DNA of 64,000 nucleotides from Endomychus coccineus (taxonomy: Eukaryota; Arthropoda; Insecta; Coleoptera; Endomychidae): the NCBI GenBank assembly GCA_958510875.1, contig OY294067.1, forward strand, positions 276,502,742-276,566,741, written 5' to 3'. The notes under the pieces were generated by a model. The model worked only from the letters and a program-made list of their open reading frames with translations, was not told where the DNA came from and searched no databases. Position numbers and translations under genes: made by a program. Of the stretch, positions 34,537 through 45,639 are shown piece by piece. The first letter of the stretch is position 1, and every line of letters starts with the position of its first letter.

Positions 34537-35156
34537 CATAGACCTATTATCCTGAGGAGACAAACATCTCATTCATAAAACTCCATTTGACTTGTCGCAA
34601 TGATTACATGAAGTATGACAAATAAAACCAACGGACCTCTTTGTCGTCGAGTCATAATTACTCTTTACTGGCAACGCTGTAGCTATAATTGAAAACTTGG
34701 TACGACTTGTAAGGCAACACCGCTTCGAAATAGCTACGAGAAATACGGAGGCTGTCAAATTGCGTAGTACAGAACAAAGTCCCCAGTCATAAAAGGTGCG
34801 CGGCGTTGTCGCCTTGTGAACAAATGATGCAATGGAATGGAATAGTTCTTTATTTAAAATTTTAAATATTCTATAATTCGATTGCATATTCCAGGTTACC
34901 ATAAATTATGGAAAATTTTACAGAGAAAACGACATTTCAACAGTATTGCTTCTAATATAACCAATAAATAATGCTATGAACGTTTTTATAATAATTACAA
35001 ATCTCAATCCGGCACACAGAACAACTAATCCGGCAACAGCACATTCCATACGGCCATACTTGTAATATACAGCGATCTGAGTGGCCCGAAATTTTGGTAA
35101 TGTCTGATCGGGTTTAAATGTAAACAATTCTGTCTCCTTACGATAATAGGTCTATG
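34537..35156. mobile_element. hAT-like non-autonomous element with 8-bp target duplication
   Basis: The inverted ends are CATAGACCTATTATCCTGAG at 34537 and the complement (CGATAATAGGTCTATG) ending at 35156. They pair over about 25 bp including GGAGACA / TGTCTCC. They are flanked by identical GTTACAAT octamers (34529-34536 and 35157-35164). An 8-bp duplication and CA-start ends fit the hAT superfamily. The 620-bp body is noncoding; the two ORFs in it have no recognisable domain. Confidence 0.82.
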
Positions 35157-35599
35157 GTTACAATAGAAGAAACAAATACAATATTAACATATCGTATGAT
35201 GCAGAGATGTAGAGCATTTAGGCTAGTAACTGATTCTAAAATTGACTATAGTCACTATATATTGTCATTGCATCCTTCGTGAAACTAGTTTTTATCCTAT
35301 CCTCTTGATTTCTTCATAATTTATTATTCATGCTTAAATTTTTCACATAGCTGGTTATTGTTGCTGCATGTAATCAGATTTCTGAATTAGAACATTAAAC
35401 GTTTAACAACGGATGGCGCCGTCAATTTTTATCAACATTGTTGACATCTCTGTAATAGTTTAAATTTAAATATCTGTAATACTTCTCTGTTAATTTATTT
35501 CACTTATTAGTTAATCCGCTGCTTATACATACATGCCAACTCTACAATGTGAGTATATTCATTGAAGGATTGGTATTGGTTGAAATGGTAGCGGGCTTA

Positions 35600-37670
35600 A
35601 TAGAAAGTTGAGTGCACTTAGCCAATGATCCTTTCAGGGGGTATTTGGATACCCTGCCGCTCAACAGAATCCTAAGATCTGTTTAAGGTTAGATCCTATT
35701 GTCATCGGTTGTGATGATCTTCGGGCCTAGCCAGGTAAACTTGGTTCGAATGAGCGCAGGACATTCATAAAGAAAGTGGGTTGACGACTCCATTTGTTTC
35801 CCTCGCATGTCATACTGAAGGGAGTCTAGCTTTTCCCTACAGTCTGTTTAAATTTCATCAAATTTCCGTGACCTGTAATAATTTAGGAGCCAGAGCGATA
35901 TTGATGGTCTGAACATCAACCCGATGGCACTATGGTTTATCGTCAGAGGACGGTTAAATGACCAATTCATCTCACAGACCGAATTTTCGCCGGCTGCCAG
36001 ATCTCGAGATACAACCCTTGCAATTTTTTATTTTTTGACTGGAGGTTAACCATTTTGAAGTTGCGGTTACTTGAAAAGCATGCCATTTTTATACAGTTCC
36101 ACCATGTGCCATTATTCCTCCCAAACCTGGTGGAATATGTTCATTGATGTTGGCAATTGTTAAGATACCCTATGCTATCAAAAGTTATAGGTCCATTTCC
36201 GAGTAATTGGCCATTATTTGAACCAACAATGTTTTTTTTTTTCATTTTGTGACTAAACCTTGCGGATTACAAAGCAGCATGATGGCACGATGTTAAATAA
36301 CTTTATCGGAGGTCAAATAAAGATTTTAAATTATTGCCATCACTCATTGCCTATTAAAACCACCCCCCAAGAAAATATGACCAATTTTATGATGAAATAG
36401 TCAATTATTGAGATTCTGGCTGGGTTCAAAATCGAAACAACAGTTTTTGTTCTGGGGGGGGGGGGGCTGAAATAGGCAAGGAGTGATGGCAATAATTTAA
36501 AATCCTTATTTGACCTCCAATAAAGTTATTTAACATGCTGCCATCATGTTACCTTGTAAAGCGCAAGGTTTAGCCACAAAATGAGAAAAAAAAACCATTT
36601 TTGTCCCAAATAATGGCCAATTACTCTGAAATGAACCTATAACTTTTGATGGCATAGAACATGAACATTTTCCACCAGCTTTGGGAGGGTTAACTTGCAG
36701 TCCATTTTCGGTCCAATTTTAACTGGTCAGCCTGATGAACGGATACTATAATAAATGATGGCACATGGTGCAAGTGTACAAGAACGAGCATGCTTTTCAA
36801 GTAACCGCAACTTGAAAAGGGTTAACCTCCAGTCAAAAAATAAACAATTTGCGGAGACTGTATCTCTAGATCGTAGCAGCCAGCGAAAATTCGGTCTGTG
36901 AGATGAATTGGTCATTGAGTCGTCCTCTAACGATAAATCATAGTGCCATCGGGTTAATGTTCATACCATCAATATCGCTCTGGCTCCTAGACTATAAAGA
37001 TTTCTGGTTATCCTGATGCTTTGCCTACTCAACGTTTGCCCTTAGACCAATCTCATTGCCAAGCAGCGCGTTGGCAGTTCGGCAGCTCTCAATGCTTCTC
37101 CATGCTGAGGCATGTCGATCTCTCAGATGGTTCCACCCGATCTGTATACCCCAGTTCTAAGGGGTCTTGAGGACCGTCCAATCTGATCCCTTCTCTGGCC
37201 AGTTTGTTCGCTCTCTCATTCCCTTTACAACCTGAGTGACGCGGGGTTCAGGTCAGGTTTCCACCGGCTAGCCAGTTAACGATCTCCTTGGTACTCCTGA
37301 CAAGTCTCGAGGACACAGTCGGGCTTTTCAGTGCGTGCCGCTTGAATGTCCAGATGGTCTCACTTATCTTACCATATCCTAGTAGCTTCTCCGCACATGA
37401 GTAAATGGCAAGCATCTCGACTTGGAAGACTGTATTGAGATCCCCCATTCGCCCAGAGTACCCATCAACATATCTAGGACCGCAAAACCCTGCTCCGACC
37501 CATCCGTATACCATATTGTGCCGTGCTTTGGCGTGCGGCCATTTTCCCATTCCTCTCGACTGGATGACGACCCTGAAATGCTGTTCCACGAACCACAAGG
37601 CTTTGATTGTGTCTGACCTGCGGTTCGAATCACAGCCTCTCAGGCTGCCCCTTAAATATTTCTCTGTTAA
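35600..37670 (-). pseudogene. RNase H-bearing LINE 3' part, split by a fold-back insertion
   Basis: Read on the minus strand from 37670: RNase H-like TVFQVEMLAIYSCAEKLLG, then GNERANKLAREG (fourth RNase H site), PLRTGVQIGWNHLRDR and LLGNEIGLRANVE near 37030. The frame resumes beyond the inserted element (35886-36989) with TGHGNLMKFKQT (about 35840-35875). A Cys/His end follows: CREKLDSLQYDMRGKQMESS, then THFLYECPALIRTKF. This is the C-terminal half of a jockey-superfamily LINE ORF2. RT and endonuclease are missing, so it is 5'-truncated. Stops are present. Related copies are at 48035-49141 and 49886-50480. Confidence 0.82.
35886..36989. mobile_element. Fold-back element inserted in a LINE; partial copy at 63450-64000
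   Basis: GGAGCCAGAGCGATATTGAT at 35887 is mirrored by ATCAATATCGCTCTGGCTCC near 36989. The ~500-bp arms pair through CCGATGGCACTATG.TTTATCG, TTCATCTCACAGACCGAATT, AACCTCCAGTCAAAAAAT, TGGCACATGGTG, ATAACTTTTGATG and AATAACTTTAT.GGAGGTCAAAT. The centre holds a G13 run (about 36455-36468). It interrupts LINE coding sequence. A TA sits at each edge, compatible with a TA duplication, although the site is palindromic and so ambiguous. It is noncoding. Confidence 0.82.
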
Positions 37671-38875
37671 TTGATTTTGCTTAATCAGATAATCTGCTGC
37701 TTATACATACTTGTCAGCTCTACACTATGAGTATATTTCATCAAAGACTTAGTCTTCCAATTTAAAATATTTACTAACGAAGGTTTTGGAATAAAATACG
37801 AAATTTGGTGATAGTTTTATAGGTGAAAGAAAGTAACAGTTGTGTTATAAGTTTATTTCTATTATGCAGATAAATCGCGAGGAACTCTGGTCCTACACTA
37901 TATAAATTCATAGCAACACACTCATTTCTTAGGAATTAGTTATTCGAAGTAATGTTATTTTATAATCTCCACCAGCACATGTAGGTTAAAAGGTAAATAT
38001 TATCAGTTGCTGACGGATGTTGAACATTTTCCGTGTCCGAATTTGTAAACAAACATTGTTTGGAAGGATTTTATCGACTCTTTCCTTTTTTTGCAAATAG
38101 AATTCAATGAGAAGACACATTGCCGCCGAAACTCACGTTTCACGATGTAATTGCTGGAATTAAAGAGTTGTAATAATCGGTTCATTAGTATAAATAATAA
38201 TGTTGGTGTGTTAGATCCGTAGTTTATTTCTTATTCTTTCGACGGAATTTTCATCGTAAGTTGATATTTATCTTTCAAGTTCATTAACGTGACATTCAAT
38301 GAAATAAGATCATTGACGGTAGATTCCCCAACATATTTATCCTTTTTGTACATATATTTTTAATATACGGGTGTAACACTGTCACAACATCTGCAATTTG
38401 CGTTTGCGCTCATGTCATGGTTATTGCGGTCCTTGAAGTTGCTACTGTCTATTTTTGTAAATGAAACATTCTATTTATGAATGCTTTTTATATTTCTACC
38501 CATAAATTCTAGATTAATTTCTAAGATAAAGTTCAAAGATTTAACGTTATTACCAAATTTCTAGAAAAATTACAGTTGCATATTAAACATTTACAAAGTG
38601 AATAATTACGACATACCATGCTTCTTCGCCACAGTATAGACTGTAAGTGGTAAAAAACTGTTGAACTAAACTCTTTTGTAACAAATTAGAATCTACTAGG
38701 GCATGTTTTCAAATTAATTTTTGGTCAAAAATGTCGAATAGTAAAATAGACGCAGAAAGCTACTTTCAAATGATTTTTGGGATCTTCTATGCCCAAAGTG
38801 AAAAGTTTTCGAACCGATTGGCAGTTATTCTGTAGATAAGGATCTAGCACTGAGAATGCTATGTCAACTTATAAT
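37671..38875. other. Noncoding; nothing recognised
   Basis: AT-rich DNA between the LINE and the next inverted-repeat element. Short ORFs on both strands lack any family signature. Confidence 0.35.
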
Positions 38876-38883
38876 ACCAAGAC

Positions 38884-39867
38884 GGTCGTACATACAGGTC
38901 TGGAAACTCTATGGTTGACTTGAGTCGCTTACGCGTCTTGAAACTCGTAGTCCCTCGCTCAGCCACTAGCTAGCGCTTGGAACACGAGGGGGTAAAACGA
39001 TTTCTTTCCGGAATCGCAAGCAGTGTTACTAATGCCCATTTGCACCGTTTAAGCATAGCTTAAAATTGTCGAAATGTTAACTTTGAACCTTTTAAAAGAT
39101 CGTGATAGCCCCAAACTGGGGCGAAAACTGTTTTGAATTGGTTAATTTTCGATAAATCGAATGACATTCACATGAGGAGCGCGTAGCTCGCGAGTTAGAA
39201 AAATGCAAATTTACGGTACATAGAACGTCTTTACGAGGACTTTTCGCATGCGGTTTTCGCTCCATGTCGTTAGTTTATGATCGGGGCCAACTAAATATCA
39301 TGGTTTCGGGCCCCAAAATGTCGATTAAATAGGCAAATTCAATTAAAACAGTTTGAGGTATTCTCAGCTGTAAGCTACTAGCGTCTGACGTGCGATGTAC
39401 CAAAGGAAATTTTCTCGTGACTAAAATATACTCAAAGCGGGTAAAAGCTAGCGGCCTATAGCCGAAAACACTTTATTACAACTGACTCCGGCCGCACAAC
39501 AAGATCGAGGTAAAAAGTATTAACTCAACTGACGCGTAGCGAGCTCCTCGAGGCATATGTCAAAATGATTACGTTCGTAGCTAATTACATAGGACGTCTT
39601 TCGTTCATGCAATTGTGTTTTTATACAATTCGAACCTTCTAATTTCGATAGGCCACGTGAAAATCCCGAAGCCGGAAACGCTATCGAGATCTGAACGTTA
39701 AAACTTTCGTATAAAATTGTGTTTACAAGTCAACTGACACTTGCCACAGAATACTCTTCATACTCCCCTACGTGGCGTCTTGGTACTACGCGAAAGTCGA
39801 CGCGTAGCGGACTCACAGCTCACATAGGAAACAACCTCGAGTTTCCAGACCTGTGTATACGACCGTG
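38884..39867. mobile_element. Inverted-repeat element flanked by 8-bp duplications
   Basis: The left end GGTCGTACATACAGGTCTGG, then AAACTC, pairs with the right end GAGTTTCCAGACCTG.GTATACGACC. The pairing continues more weakly through CGC(T)TACGCGTC. ACCAAGAC occurs directly outside both ends (38876-38883 and 39868-39875). The body is unusually GC-rich and CpG-rich for this window, with repeated GCGTAGC, and has no long ORF. A ~190-bp part (39526-39714) recurs inside the Helentron composite at 13366-13560. The duplication length fits hAT or P superfamilies. Confidence 0.75.
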
Positions 39868-39875
39868 ACCAAGAC

Positions 39876-40341
39876 TATCTTAAGTTTTGTAGTTGAAGTT
39901 AATGTACGTGATAGTGTGTTGCAAATGGGCATCACTTTAAGCCCCGTTTGCATTTTGTTCTCTACCATTCTTATATAAAAATTTACATATCTAAAATATA
40001 TACCTAGACGACCAAATTCCTAATTAACTATCGGGCTATTCAGAATCTTAATCCTTGCGACACTGAGTTGTTTCAAATTTGTCACAATCTGGTGAAATGT
40101 TTCATTATTAAAATCAAATTTCACGAGTAAATAACACCAGATATCTTGATTATTCACATTTGTTCTTATACCTTGATTTTTGCGTCAATATTTCTTCATA
40201 ATTGCGCATAATGTCCATATCCTACATATCCTGATTTTTTGTCTTCTTGTTTGGTGCTGTTTCAAACTTCTGACTTTAACTTTACGCTTTAGGCAAAAAT
40301 GTTTGCATAAACGAAGACAAATAGTAGATGCGTATCTAGTA
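39876..40341. other. Noncoding; nothing recognised
   Basis: AT-rich spacer between two transposons. A TA (40340-40341) marks the left edge of the next element. Confidence 0.35.
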
Positions 40342-41219
40342 CCGAGATATCAAAAATTATCTTGGTCAAGGGTGGTTGTGGAATCAAAAACGTGTGTCTT
40401 ACTTTACGTTTGAAATAATTGTCACTGTCACACTGACATCATCAATAACCTACAAATTTCATACCTATTTATTTCAGTTGTAAAACAGTAATGAACTAGA
40501 AATTATGAAATAACGGTTTTAGTAACAAGAAAAACTAAATTACAGTAATTGTTGGAAATGTCCCCCGTTTTGTTCGATGCACAAGTTGACGCGCATCCTC
40601 ATGCTGTGAAAACCGTTTAGCATTTCTGGCGTTATGGTTGCACATTGCTGAACTATTCTTTGTTGAAGTTCAAAGGTTTTGCAGGCTCCTCTTCCATACG
40701 TTTACGAACGTCATTGACAACTTCTCCTGTACGAACTCTTGGTCTACCAGCACCTTTTTTATGAGTCACACAACCAGTTTCGCGAAACAGTTCAACACAA
40801 TTTGTAAGGCACGCATAAAAATTGTCCGCTAATATTGCCACGTTTGGGAAGTGCTCTCGAAAATTGTCCAAACACAAACGTTGATTGTATTGCCAATTTC
40901 CATTAACTAGCGCACCCGTTCGAAAATAGGCTTCAATCATGAAAATTTTGTGCTGTGTGGTAAGAGGCATGATTCAAAAAGTGGATTATTTCAGCACACT
41001 GACGTAAGACACACGTTTTACATTCCACAACCACCCTTGACCAAGATAATTTTTAATTTGTAGTTCATTATTGTTTTACAATTGAAATAAATAGGTATGG
41101 AATTTGTAGGTTATTGATGATGTCAGTGTGACAGAGACATAATTTTTTCAAACGTAAAGTAAGACACACGTTTTAGATTCCACGACCACCCTTGACCAAG
41201 ATAATTTTTGATATCCCGG
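40342..41219 (-). mobile_element. Tc1/mariner-superfamily derivative with duplicated right end
   Basis: The ends CCGAGATATCAAAAATTATC (40342) and GATAATTTTTGATATCCCGG (41219) start inverted repeats of about 130 bp, including TTGGTCAAGGGTGGT, ACGTGTGTCTTACTTTACGT and ACATCATCAATAACCTACAA. TA flanks both sides (40340-40341, 41220-41221). A second copy of the right-end sequence (GACACACGTTTTACATTCC, CCTTGACCAAGATAA) lies just inside at about 40998-41050. It carries only the N-terminal part of a transposase (40653-40970). Confidence 0.82.
40653..40970 (-). pseudogene. N-terminal DNA-binding part of a Tc1/mariner-superfamily transposase
   Basis: The minus-strand ORF starts MPLTTQHKIFMIEAYFRTGA, followed by FREHFPNVAI, CVELFRETGCV and KKGAGRPRVRTGEVVNDVRK. 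This is the helix-turn-helix region (DUF4817-type, with the FRETG.V and G+GRPRVRT signatures) of a transposase family abundant in insects. It ends after about 105 residues near NFNKE and the catalytic domain has been deleted. It may once have bound its own inverted repeats. The relic at 51370-52147 carries the catalytic half of a related protein. Confidence 0.75.
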
Positions 41220-41221
41220 TA

Positions 41222-41620
41222 TAATCTCTCGCTTGCAATTCGTCTTTCCATGTTTCGCTTATTTTCAAAATAATATATACTTCTTGGTCATTAGTTTATT
41301 ACAATAACTTGTTATAGCAGTGTTCAAATTCCTCCTTATATAAGAAACAATCATGACTTTGCTTTTTTCGACGGGTAAAAACCTCCATTGTAACTTTATT
41401 GTTTTAAAATTAACGAATTTTTGGAACAAATTGTTCAATTTCAACTGTGCGGGAAAGCTAGAATCAAATAGGGCGTTCAATACCTGAGTTCGCTTACTCT
41501 GCACTTAACTTGCCTAGATTTCTGACAATAGCCGTGTGAAGTTACTTATTAACGAAATGGATAAATTATAAGGGTTCTCTATAAGTTTATTAGTGTCACG
41601 TTGTGTGGAGGAACGAGGAG
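41222..41620. other. Noncoding; nothing recognised
   Basis: AT-rich spacer. GC content rises from about 41620, leading into the candidate first exon. Confidence 0.3.
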
Positions 41621-41758
41621 ATTCGTGGGCAAGTTGGTGATGTGAGCACGCGCCACTGCCGGTGCAGACCTTGATAAGAAACGTGGCTCGAACAAATCGC
41701 GCGTTTGTCAGTTTCCCGGTGTTTTCCAATCGGCAATATTGCTGTTTGGCTCCAATAA

Positions 41759-41874
41759 ATGGCTCAACGACGGAAATCGCTCACGATTGTTGATGAAGAT
41801 ATCGAAATAGTCAGGTGTCGTCGTTCTAGTTTTAGCGTTGCAGTCGATAAACGACGTCCCAGTCTTATCACCAG
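41759..41874 (+). CDS. Candidate first coding exon of an unidentified gene
   Basis: ATG at 41759 opens 38 codons and two bases, ending at CACCAG|GTAGTA. The peptide starts MAQRRKSLTIVDEDIEIVRC and continues RRSSFSVAVDKRRPSLIT, a basic, Ser-rich chain with no domain I know. The upstream ~140 bp (41620-41758) is clearly GC-richer than its surroundings, with a TCAGTT initiator-like site at 41708, and reads as a 5' leader. The donor leaves phase 2, the same as RhoGEF exon 6. Either a new gene starts here or this is an alternative promoter. No downstream exon was identified in the window. Confidence 0.45.
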
Positions 41875-42959
41875 GTAGTAAAAATTATATTTTACAGTTG
41901 TTCATTTTAATGTTGATGTTTTCTCATGTCTTATAGTATGTTGTAATTTTTTTTTTAATGTAGGTATGATTTCACAATTACTGGAACGTTTTATTTGGAA
42001 CACAATCATTGAACAATTTTTTCTGCATTGCAGGATTTTCAGACTTTCAGTAAAAAATAAAAATATCTGATTATATTTGCTCTTAAAGCTTCAAAATTTA
42101 GCGATGTTTGAATTTTTGTATATTTCAAGCGCACTTTCAACAGAAATGTGTTTTTATGAAGTTCTATCTCGACTGGTCGAATCAATTCCATTTTATCCGA
42201 GCACTTAATCACTGCTGACGAGAGAAGGCATTTGACCCCCACCCTTGAATGTCTTATATATTTTTTATAAGATATTTGATTTCGAACAATTCATTCCGAC
42301 AGCATTACAAGTTGAAAAAGGGAAATTTTTGCTGAAGTTGTCTATAATTTATTGAATTAACAACCAATCGCTATTATAGTATTCCCATAGGATAGGAATG
42401 AACTGATTGTATTCCACTGCTTCAGATACCCGGGAAGTGGTTAAGAATTGATAGCCATTACATTTCTTTTGAGGATAATATTGAAGTATTGAATTCAGAA
42501 ATACCTTTATTATTATTCTTATATTCTCAAAGTCTGTTATGGGTATTCGTTTAATCTAAAATGCTGCTGGAACTAGGTTCTAATTTTTTTTTAAATACCT
42601 TAAACATATTAAGAATAAAGAAGAAAGTATGACGAATACACTGTGGGGTCGTGATTCTACTCTCATTTGACAAAATACTCAATAGGCGTAAACCAAAACC
42701 TGAACGTGACTTTGTTCAAAAAGGTCTCAATATGATTCTATTATCAGTCATATGTGAATTCATTCAATTCAATTTACTGACGGCGCTTATAATTGTATTA
42801 GTAGTCTGGAGATATAACTTTAACGAATTCCACCTATTTCAACTGTCTTAAGGTAATTGTAAAGTCACAAATTATTTATGAATGCAATTTTAAAGTCGAA
42901 TTAAGCTATTATACAATGCGCTTCAAGTAGTAGTCAGCCCGAGTTGGTGACTACACAAA
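41875..42959. other. Noncoding; nothing recognised
   Basis: AT-rich DNA after the candidate donor. Short ORFs at 42039-42242 and 42651-42851 show no family or codon pattern worth calling. Confidence 0.35.
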
Positions 42960-43009
42960 TTCTAGGTGATGGCCTTCCATTGTCGTAGACTATGTAGTGA
43001 ATGAATCAT

Positions 43010-43560
43010 AACCTCAAAATTATTCCAATAACAATTAATAACAACCTCAAATGGCATGCCCATGTCTATGATGTATCTAAGAAAATTAGAAAATTCATAT
43101 TTAAATTTTACTAGCTGATGAACATACTCAGCAAAAAAATATGTTAATAGTCTATAAATCGTTAGTAGAAACAGTGGTACGATATGGAAGTCTAGTGTGT
43201 ATTCAAATAATTCTTTAAAAAAAAGAGATTATTCAAGTGCTTTACTCTATAACAAAGATATTCTGAACGTGAGATCACTACTTTCTGGCAAACTGTACTT
43301 ATACGAAAAATAAGGACAAATCTCAGAACTACATATCGCATCCATAGGTACTAAACTAGAAATAAATCCAAAAATAGTGTAGCTACTTCTTTTGTTACAA
43401 AAGATCTAAGCCAACGGGTTTAAGCTGTTCTTGCTCCTAGAATGTTAAATCTACTGCCAACAGCATTGAGAAATGTTAAAATTATAAAAAAAAGTCTCCA
43501 CAAAAGGCATTGCGTAAATCTTAATTATAATTAATTTCTCAATATATTTTAAAATAATGT
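43010..43560 (+). pseudogene. LINE ORF2 C-terminal relic
   Basis: Broken + frames give NNLKWHAHVYDVSKKIRKF, KSLVETVVRYGS and, at 43430-43500, APRMLNLLPTALRNVK. These are the post-RT C-terminal blocks of a jockey-type LINE: N.L.W..H, the L..YG segment, and the P+++N.LP..L+ end. It is highly degenerate. It precedes a second LINE relic in the same orientation and may be part of the same old copy after rearrangement. Confidence 0.6.
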
Positions 43561-43689
43561 AAATAAAAAAATAATTAATAAGTTGAAGTTTCTTACATAT
43601 TTGTATTCATTGTAAACTGTCCGAAATTACTTTAAAATATTGTCAACAATTCCTGTTTAATTTAATTAAACTTTCTTCCTCTACACTCC

Positions 43690-44699
43690 GAAATAATCTG
43701 TTTTGCAGACGACACTGTTGTTTTCACAACTCACTCTGATTGGTATAAGTTAAAATTACTACCTGAAAATGAAGTGATAAAAATTAAAAATTGGCTTGAT
43801 AATAATTTACTATTATTTCAAATAAAACAAAGTACCTTCCCTTCACATCTTATAGTAACAATCTACCACGAGCATTGACCTCCATTAGCAAAATTTCGGT
43901 ACCTCAAACAAATATTGGATATAAAACATCTAACAATCCTATATTACTCTCTCATTCAGTCTCAAATCGGTTATGACATAATAGGATGGGGAGGTTTGTC
44001 TGATAATTCCTCAAAAAACCTATAAACTACAAAATGGTCCTTGAAAATCATTCTTGGCAAAAAATTACTTATCATTCAGTAGCACTATTTGCTGAAGCTA
44101 AAATTCTAGATCTTCGAAAACTGTACTTTCTAGTACAAAAATAGAAATGAAATGACTTATATAGATCACATTCACAATACACGACATAAGATAAATACCA
44201 CAGAAAAGCATCTGTAAAAAATCAATAGGGCAGAGATGTTCGCTTTACCAAGGCAAGACATACTTTGATAAATTACCACCACAAGTGAAGTCCGCGAGAA
44301 ACATAAAACTATTCAAAAGCAATCTAACTAGATGGTTGATAACACTTCCAAATTTGAATTCAATCTTGAATAATTGAGGGTCTAAAAAATGAAATGTTCA
44401 GTATAGTTGAGAAAAGAAACTGCTCTAAAATATTATTGGTTAATGTATGAATGAATTGTTTTCTGGTTTTTAATTGAATTCCTGTTCTAGAATAATTTCG
44501 GATTAATTTAAATAATTATTTATTATATAATTTAAACTATATTCACATACAAGATTTCTTTGAGATCTTCGTGAAGAATAATTTATTTGCTCCTGAAGAA
44601 CTATAATATAACTCGCATAGTATGTATGATACATTAATTGATCAATTGACTATTGTGAACACAATGTGTTATCAAAGCAAATAAATTTATTATTATTAT
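43690..44699 (+). pseudogene. LINE relic of the 52.7-kb family, 5'-truncated, with 3' tail
   Basis: Opens at the RT catalytic site (ICFADDTVVFTTHSDWYKLK), then IKIKNWLDNNL and, shifted, KYLPFTSYSNNLPRA, and later a TTKWSLKIILGKK block. These align block by block with FADDTAIFYQSEDWKTLK, KYLPFTSYVNNLPNF and LQKWIIRIIYNKK of the near-intact LINE at 52734-54209. An internal deletion and many stops are present. The 3' end runs to an AATAAATTTATTATTATTAT tail at about 44699. Same family, much older insertion, opposite orientation. Confidence 0.72.
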
Positions 44700-45473
44700 C
44701 TTACCGACAGCTTTGGACCGTACTGTCATACGATCCAGTTGAGATCATTCCACTGTCAATAATAGCTTCAACATTATGTGCAGCAACAATTTTTTACATT
44801 TGACATTGCTAAGAACATTCCAACATGCAAACCTTTAATTTCTTTTCTTTTTTAGTAATGAACATACCACCATTACTAACACTTTACTGTCCTTTTGTAA
44901 TTTTGTTTAAATGCACACAAGTGCATCCGAATATAATAATAAAATTTTTCCTTATGTAAATAATATGTTATCATGTACGTACAATTTTGGAAGAAATAAA
45001 GGACTTATTGCAGTCAAAGGAGAACCTAGGAAATTAAGTTACATCGGAGTACCCATTGATTAGACACATGGGTTACCAAGGTTTTTCATTTGCAAAGCAG
45101 ATTGTGCACATGCCGCAACAATAAATAAACCACGAGTACTTATGAGCAGATAAGTAGGACACATATGCGGAAATACGGATAATCAGCCTTACTTATAAAA
45201 ACGTTACTTTCATCCATTGACACTTTCGTTCTACATACACTTTTTCAGATAGACATATAAGTATAAGCCTAAGACCGAATTCCATATTTACTTTGACCGG
45301 TAACGACAAAGAGTAGAACCGTGACGTCAGGCGCGTTTCAGATAATCGCAGCACCTCGGAAACCTTTAAAAATGTGTCATTTTTTTATCTATTAGAATGC
45401 AAAAATGTGTCATTTAGTAAATGACTTGGGAAACATGCTTAATAAACCATCAATTTCTGTATATAAAAAAAGA
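44700..45473. other. Noncoding; nothing recognised
   Basis: AT-rich with a GC-richer patch at about 45290-45370. No repeat or ORF was recognised. Confidence 0.3.
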
Positions 45474-45560
45474 ATTATATATAAAATTCTCGGGTCACAC
45501 TAACACATATGCTTATTATTTTCGTCTTTACGTACGTTTCGGTCTCACGAACATCAATAT
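45474..45560 (-). repeat. Truncated copy of the 4974-5217 element
   Basis: ATATAAAATTCTCGGG, then GTCACACTAACACATATGC, TTTACGTACGTTTCGGTCTC and ATCAATATGTG, matches the right end of the 4974-5217 element in reverse complement. It carries the GAGACCGAAACGTACGTAAA core on the minus strand. It sits directly before a Penelope-like relic. Confidence 0.75.
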
Positions 45561-45639
45561 GTGATTAATTAATTTCACAATTTCCACTGTAAACTTCAAT
45601 TTACTTGTGACATAGAAGTGAACAAAAACATAAAAGTCT

